The translations under genes were made by a program, and so were the position numbers. A stretch of 64,000 nucleotides of DNA from the NCBI RefSeq assembly GCF_902460355.1, contig NZ_CABPTO010000005.1, positions 1 to 64,000 of the forward strand. The letters run 5' to 3'. Each line of letters opens with the position of its first letter. Within the stretch, counting starts at the first letter, position 1. The notes beneath the pieces are model-generated. The model saw only the letters and a list, made by a program, of their open reading frames with translations. It was not told where the DNA came from and searched no databases. Below, piece after piece: positions 61,669 through 64,000 of this stretch. Origin of the DNA: Streptococcus sp. Marseille-P6264. Lineage in GTDB: Bacteria; Bacillota; Bacilli; Lactobacillales; Streptococcaceae.

Positions 61669-61845
61669 TTAATCCGCAATCCACTCCATCCAGATCAATT
61701 CTTTAACGTCTTTTTGCGGGTTTAAAAATGATTTTTTCGTTCGTTTATATTGATTTTGATAGCAGCGAATGACCAGCAAATTGTTCTCCTTAAACACTAT
61801 AGGTCTATTGTTTCTATTATCAAAATTTTGACAGCGATTAGACAC
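61669..61845 (-). pseudogene. 58-codon frame upstream of glmU, possible gene remnant
   Basis: A GTG-initiated frame of 58 codons on the minus strand whose peptide has coding-like composition: KENNLLVIRCYQNQYKR, then KKSFLNPQKDVKELIWMEW and IAD at the end. No ribosome binding site precedes the GTG, so a fragment of a decayed gene is as likely as a small protein. It begins 7 bp from the divergent strong promoter at 61852. The rest of the 523-bp glmU-62063 gap holds promoters and a dyad only. Confidence 0.3.
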
Positions 61846-61851
61846 TTAAAA

Positions 61852-61880
61852 TTGATATTCAAAAAAATATTTGCTATAAT
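61852..61880 (+). promoter_or_regulatory. Strong promoter of the 62063 gene
   Basis: -35 TTGATA at 61852-61857, 17-bp spacer, extended -10 TGCTATAAT with its hexamer at 61875-61880, near consensus. The leader to the ATG would be about 175 nt. Confidence 0.75.
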
Positions 61881-61887
61881 GACCTAA

Positions 61888-61899
61888 GAACGAATGTTC
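61888..61899 (+). promoter_or_regulatory. Dyad GAACGAATGTTC at the transcription start
   Basis: GAAC-N4-GTTC centred just downstream of the promoter. It matches the core of the Bacillus LexA box (GAACRNRYGTTY) at every position. Streptococci generally lack LexA, so an HdiR-like or unrelated repressor is more likely, if it functions at all. Confidence 0.4.
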
Positions 61900-62062
61900 G
61901 CTCCTACCTTATGAAGTACAGAAAACTCTACAAATCTGCTGGGACAATACTATTGTGACCCATTTTGGGATGATACAATCCAAGGTTTGTAAGCTCCACT
62001 GTCTAGTTTTCTTGTTTTTATCTGGCTAATTATATATTTAAAATTGTAAGGAGATCTTCGTT

Positions 62063-62347
62063 ATGATATTTACTAGAAATCGCAAGAAGAGAGATGAATA
62101 CTACCAACAGATTGACAGGATCTATAATAACGATAGTATCATCATTAGCTCAAAGTTACGGGAAGAGCTCCTAAATAGTGCCAAAGGGCTACAGAAGGGG
62201 GACCAAATCAGTTATTTGGCATTTAAGTTGTATCCTTTTGTATGTGACGAGGTGCTCAAGAATAAGTCTAACGAATTGATCGCATTCAAAAAATACCTTG
62301 AAAAAACAAGATGGAAATATTATTGGGGAAGTGTGCTCATTCGTTAG
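62063..62347 (+). CDS. Small hypothetical protein, possible bacteriocin-immunity type
   Basis: A 94-residue protein with AAGGAG 9 bp before the ATG, so well supported as a gene. It is basic and mostly helical, with no signal peptide: RKKRDEYYQQIDRIY, then SKLREELLNSAKGLQKGD, LAFKLYPFVCDEVLK and AFKKYLEKTRWKYYWG. The helix lengths and size recall enterocin-A-type immunity proteins, but I see no diagnostic motif and no bacteriocin gene nearby. It has its own strong promoter with an operator-like dyad. Confidence 0.6.
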   Translation: MIFTRNRKKRDEYYQQIDRIYNNDSIIISSKLREELLNSAKGLQKGDQISYLAFKLYPFVCDEVLKNKSNELIAFKKYLEKTRWKYYWGSVLIR

Positions 62348-62354
62348 GGCATAA

Positions 62355-62483
62355 GTTGCAACTGGCACTTTTGAAAGCATTCAAGATGAATACGCAAATC
62401 ATCTTCCAATATGGTATGATGATCAAAAACTCATAGAATCTCATAGTGGAGCTGGTGGGCTAGCAACTTACAGTTCACACTAG
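62355..62483 (+). pseudogene. 42-codon fragment downstream of the 62063 gene
   Basis: An open frame without a start codon, directly after a TAA and in another frame from the preceding gene. The peptide looks coding: GTFESIQDEYANHLPIWYDD, then QKLIESHSGAGGLATYSSH and TAG. It is probably the 3' remnant of a deleted or degraded gene. I do not recognise the family. Confidence 0.35.
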
Positions 62484-62504
62484 TTGAGGCTCTGTGAGTT
62501 TTTT
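62428..62504 (+). terminator. Long-loop hairpin ending the 62063 transcript
   Basis: AAAACTCATAGA pairs with TCTGTGAGTTTT (one mismatch) across a loop of about 50 nt, followed by TTTC. Weakened by the long loop. Confidence 0.4.
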
Positions 62505-62537
62505 TCTTGTACCATATCTATAATGTAGCCATAAAAA

Positions 62538-62568
62538 AGAGGCTGGGACTCTTTTGTCCCAACCTCTT
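62538..62568. repeat. Isolated end hairpin of the repeat family
   Basis: AAGAGGCTGGGAC and GTCCCAACCTCTT with a 5-nt loop (one mismatch), flanked by an A run. It is the same end sequence as the three-hairpin family, here alone, and probably ends the surface-protein transcript 70 bp from its stop. Confidence 0.75.
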
Positions 62569-62638
62569 GAATGTAGACACTGTTAGCTCACTAAAGTGGG
62601 CTAGAGTCCCATATAAATATTTTGTGACCAGCTGCAAT

Positions 62639-64000
62639 CTAAGCTCTCACAGAGATAAATGGTGAGCCTTCTGTATTATCTTCAGGCGCTCCGCTCTTTG
62701 AACCAAAGATATAATCCACTGAGTACCAACCGTTATTATTAGCATTATAAGGATCATAGACCTGGGTTTGGCCATTTTGATAGCCTCTCAAGACTATCTC
62801 ATGGGTAACAGGATAGCTAGCAAATACGCTATTACCAACAGCCGCCATGACATGATGACCTGCTGCCAAAGCTTCTTTAAGGGCTGCTGATGAATGCAAG
62901 ACATCTGTGGTCAGTCCCCAGTTCTGTGCCCCTTGGACAATCCCCTTACTTGACGTTCCAAATAGACTATTTTTGTTAAAGGAGTCTGTGTGATGATAAA
63001 GGTAGTCCGCTACGGTTGTTGGTAAAACAGTTTGACCTGTAATACCAGAAATAGCCATTGCTAATGTAGTAGGAACACAGCCAGTAGCTGCTAAATTATA
63101 TTTCCCATAATATAAACCAGCCCATCTAGGATCACGTTGTGAATAATATGGCGTATCATAAACTCCTCTGCTGACTGTTGTAGTCGTTCCACCAACGCCT
63201 ACCAAACTACCATCATTTTGAACATAGTAGAGGTGAATATTGTATTCTCCCGTAGAATATTTATGGCTAGAGGTGCGTACCAAGGCCTTATAACTACCAT
63301 CGGCTTGCCTTTGAGCCCGATACCAAACAATGTCATCCTGACCATTGACACTTGACCAAGTTGGCAATTTGACTTCCTTGACTCCTTTTGGACTATAAAC
63401 ATTGGTCACTACAACTTCGAAAGTGCCTAATCGAGGATTATTATTTTTAATGGTGATTTGACCCGTTGGCTTAATGTGTTCTGAAGCTACATTCGCTGTT
63501 ATCTTCGTGCCTCCAACCCCGACCATACGGCCATCATTCTGAACATAGTAGAGGTGGATATTGTATTCGCCTGTAGAATACTTGTGGTCACGTAGATTGA
63601 CCTGTGCCTTGTAAGTACCATCGGCTTGCTTGACTGCTGTATACCAAATAATGTCGTCCTGACCGTTAGCACTTGACCAGGTTGGCAATTTAACTTCCTT
63701 GACACCATAAGCATTCTCAACTTCAGAAACTACCACTTCAAAGGTACCTGTCTGTTGATTATTATTCTGGATAGTCAACTTACCTTTGGGAGTTCCTAGA
63801 GATACGGTCGTCTTGGTCCCTCCAACTCCGACCAACTGGCCATTATTCCCTACATAATAGAGATGGACATTGTACTCACCTGTAGAATATTTATGGTCGC
63901 TCGCCTTAATATTCATCTTGTAGCTACCATCAGCCTGCTTGGCAGCTCGATACCAAATAATATCATCCTGACCATTGGCGCTTGACCAAGTTGGCAGAAG
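62639..64000 (-). CDS. Surface protein with GBS Bsp-like repeats and C39-like peptidase domain (partial, N-terminus beyond window)
   Basis: The frame stays open to the window edge; the methionine at 63916 lies inside a repeat and is not the start. At least three GBS_Bsp-like repeats of about 105 residues are seen, each with LPTWSSxNGQDDIxWY, ADGxYKA, HKYSTGEYNxHLYYV and GVGGT. The C-terminal ~170 residues are a C39-like cysteine peptidase domain: YYSQRDPRWAGLYYG, TGCVPTTLAMA with the likely catalytic Cys, THEIVLRGY with His, YDPYNANN with Asn/Asp. There is no LPXTG at the end. Probably a secreted wall-associated hydrolase or amidase-like protein. Confidence 0.85.
   Translation of the reverse strand, partial: LLPTWSSANGQDDIIWYRAAKQADGSYKMNIKASDHKYSTGEYNVHLYYVGNNGQLVGVGGTKTTVSLGTPKGKLTIQNNNQQTGTFEVVVSEVENAYGVKEVKLPTWSSANGQDDIIWYTAVKQADGTYKAQVNLRDHKYSTGEYNIHLYYVQNDGRMVGVGGTKITANVASEHIKPTGQITIKNNNPRLGTFEVVVTNVYSPKGVKEVKLPTWSSVNGQDDIVWYRAQRQADGSYKALVRTSSHKYSTGEYNIHLYYVQNDGSLVGVGGTTTTVSRGVYDTPYYSQRDPRWAGLYYGKYNLAATGCVPTTLAMAISGITGQTVLPTTVADYLYHHTDSFNKNSLFGTSSKGIVQGAQNWGLTTDVLHSSAALKEALAAGHHVMAAVGNSVFASYPVTHEIVLRGYQNGQTQVYDPYNANNNGWYSVDYIFGSKSGAPEDNTEGSPFISVRA

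Noticed and set aside
61911..61958. 15-codon frame (MKYRKLYKSAGTILL) in the leader of the 62063 gene
   Set aside because: No ribosome binding site; too short to separate from chance.
62639..64000. Tandem similar segments that could suggest a CRISPR-like array
   Set aside because: The repeats are about 315 bp, in frame and protein coding (Bsp-like domains).

Overview
The window is a low-GC Firmicutes chromosome segment that reads as a viridans Streptococcus, most likely of the sanguinis/gordonii group. Grounds: Gram-positive PolC, the amiA-amiC-amiD-amiE-amiF oligopeptide permease, comFA/comFC behind a ComX-type cin-box, LiaFSR, and streptococcal signature genes (RocS, MacP, the HAD-cyclophilin fusion) in the gene order familiar from pneumococcus. 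The species is an inference. No rRNA, tRNA, CRISPR, prophage or transposase gene was seen.

Layout. 1-6.5 kb: nth, greA, mltG, two tandem GNAT acetyltransferases, murC and a basic hypothetical protein (cell wall and transcription fidelity). 6.5-12.4 kb: a SWIM/SNF2 helicase, long HPF, and the competence pair comFA-comFC. 12.4-18.2 kb: YigZ, cysK, the S1 protein CvfD, the HAD-cyclophilin fusion and the LiaF-LiaS-LiaR envelope-stress system. 18.4-30.1 kb: an EEP-family hydrolase with the glucose PTS transporter ptsG (cre sites), the complete Ami permease, and a membrane GDPD-family phosphodiesterase. 30.1-42 kb: RocS, a pseudouridine synthase, an MFS transporter, def, a GlsB-like protein, pepS, a 50-residue membrane microprotein, polC, a lipoprotein, an anchored unknown and a PH-domain protein. 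42-50 kb: uppS-cdsA-rseP-proS, yajC, tkt and a small HTH-like protein. 50-57 kb: msrAB, an ArsC/Spx-like protein, serC-serA, and tmk-holB-yabA-rsmI. 57-61.6 kb: a YitT-family protein and glmU-nudix-macP-mtnN. 61.6-64 kb: a small accessory patch with decayed-looking frames and one real small gene, then the 3' part of a surface protein with GBS Bsp-like repeats and a C39-like peptidase domain.

Most genes are ordinary core genome. The most distinctive structure is a family of about 176-bp elements (five copies), each built from three consecutive hairpins and sitting within about 25 bp of a stop codon. One copy is expanded by a second inverted-repeat element inserted in its first hairpin. A lone copy of the end hairpin lies near 62.55 kb. 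Other points worth a second look are the cin-box only 7 bp from the comFA start codon, a probable TTG start for mltG, a strong hairpin between amiA and amiC, the 50-residue gene between polC and pepS, and the regulated-looking small gene at 62.06 kb.
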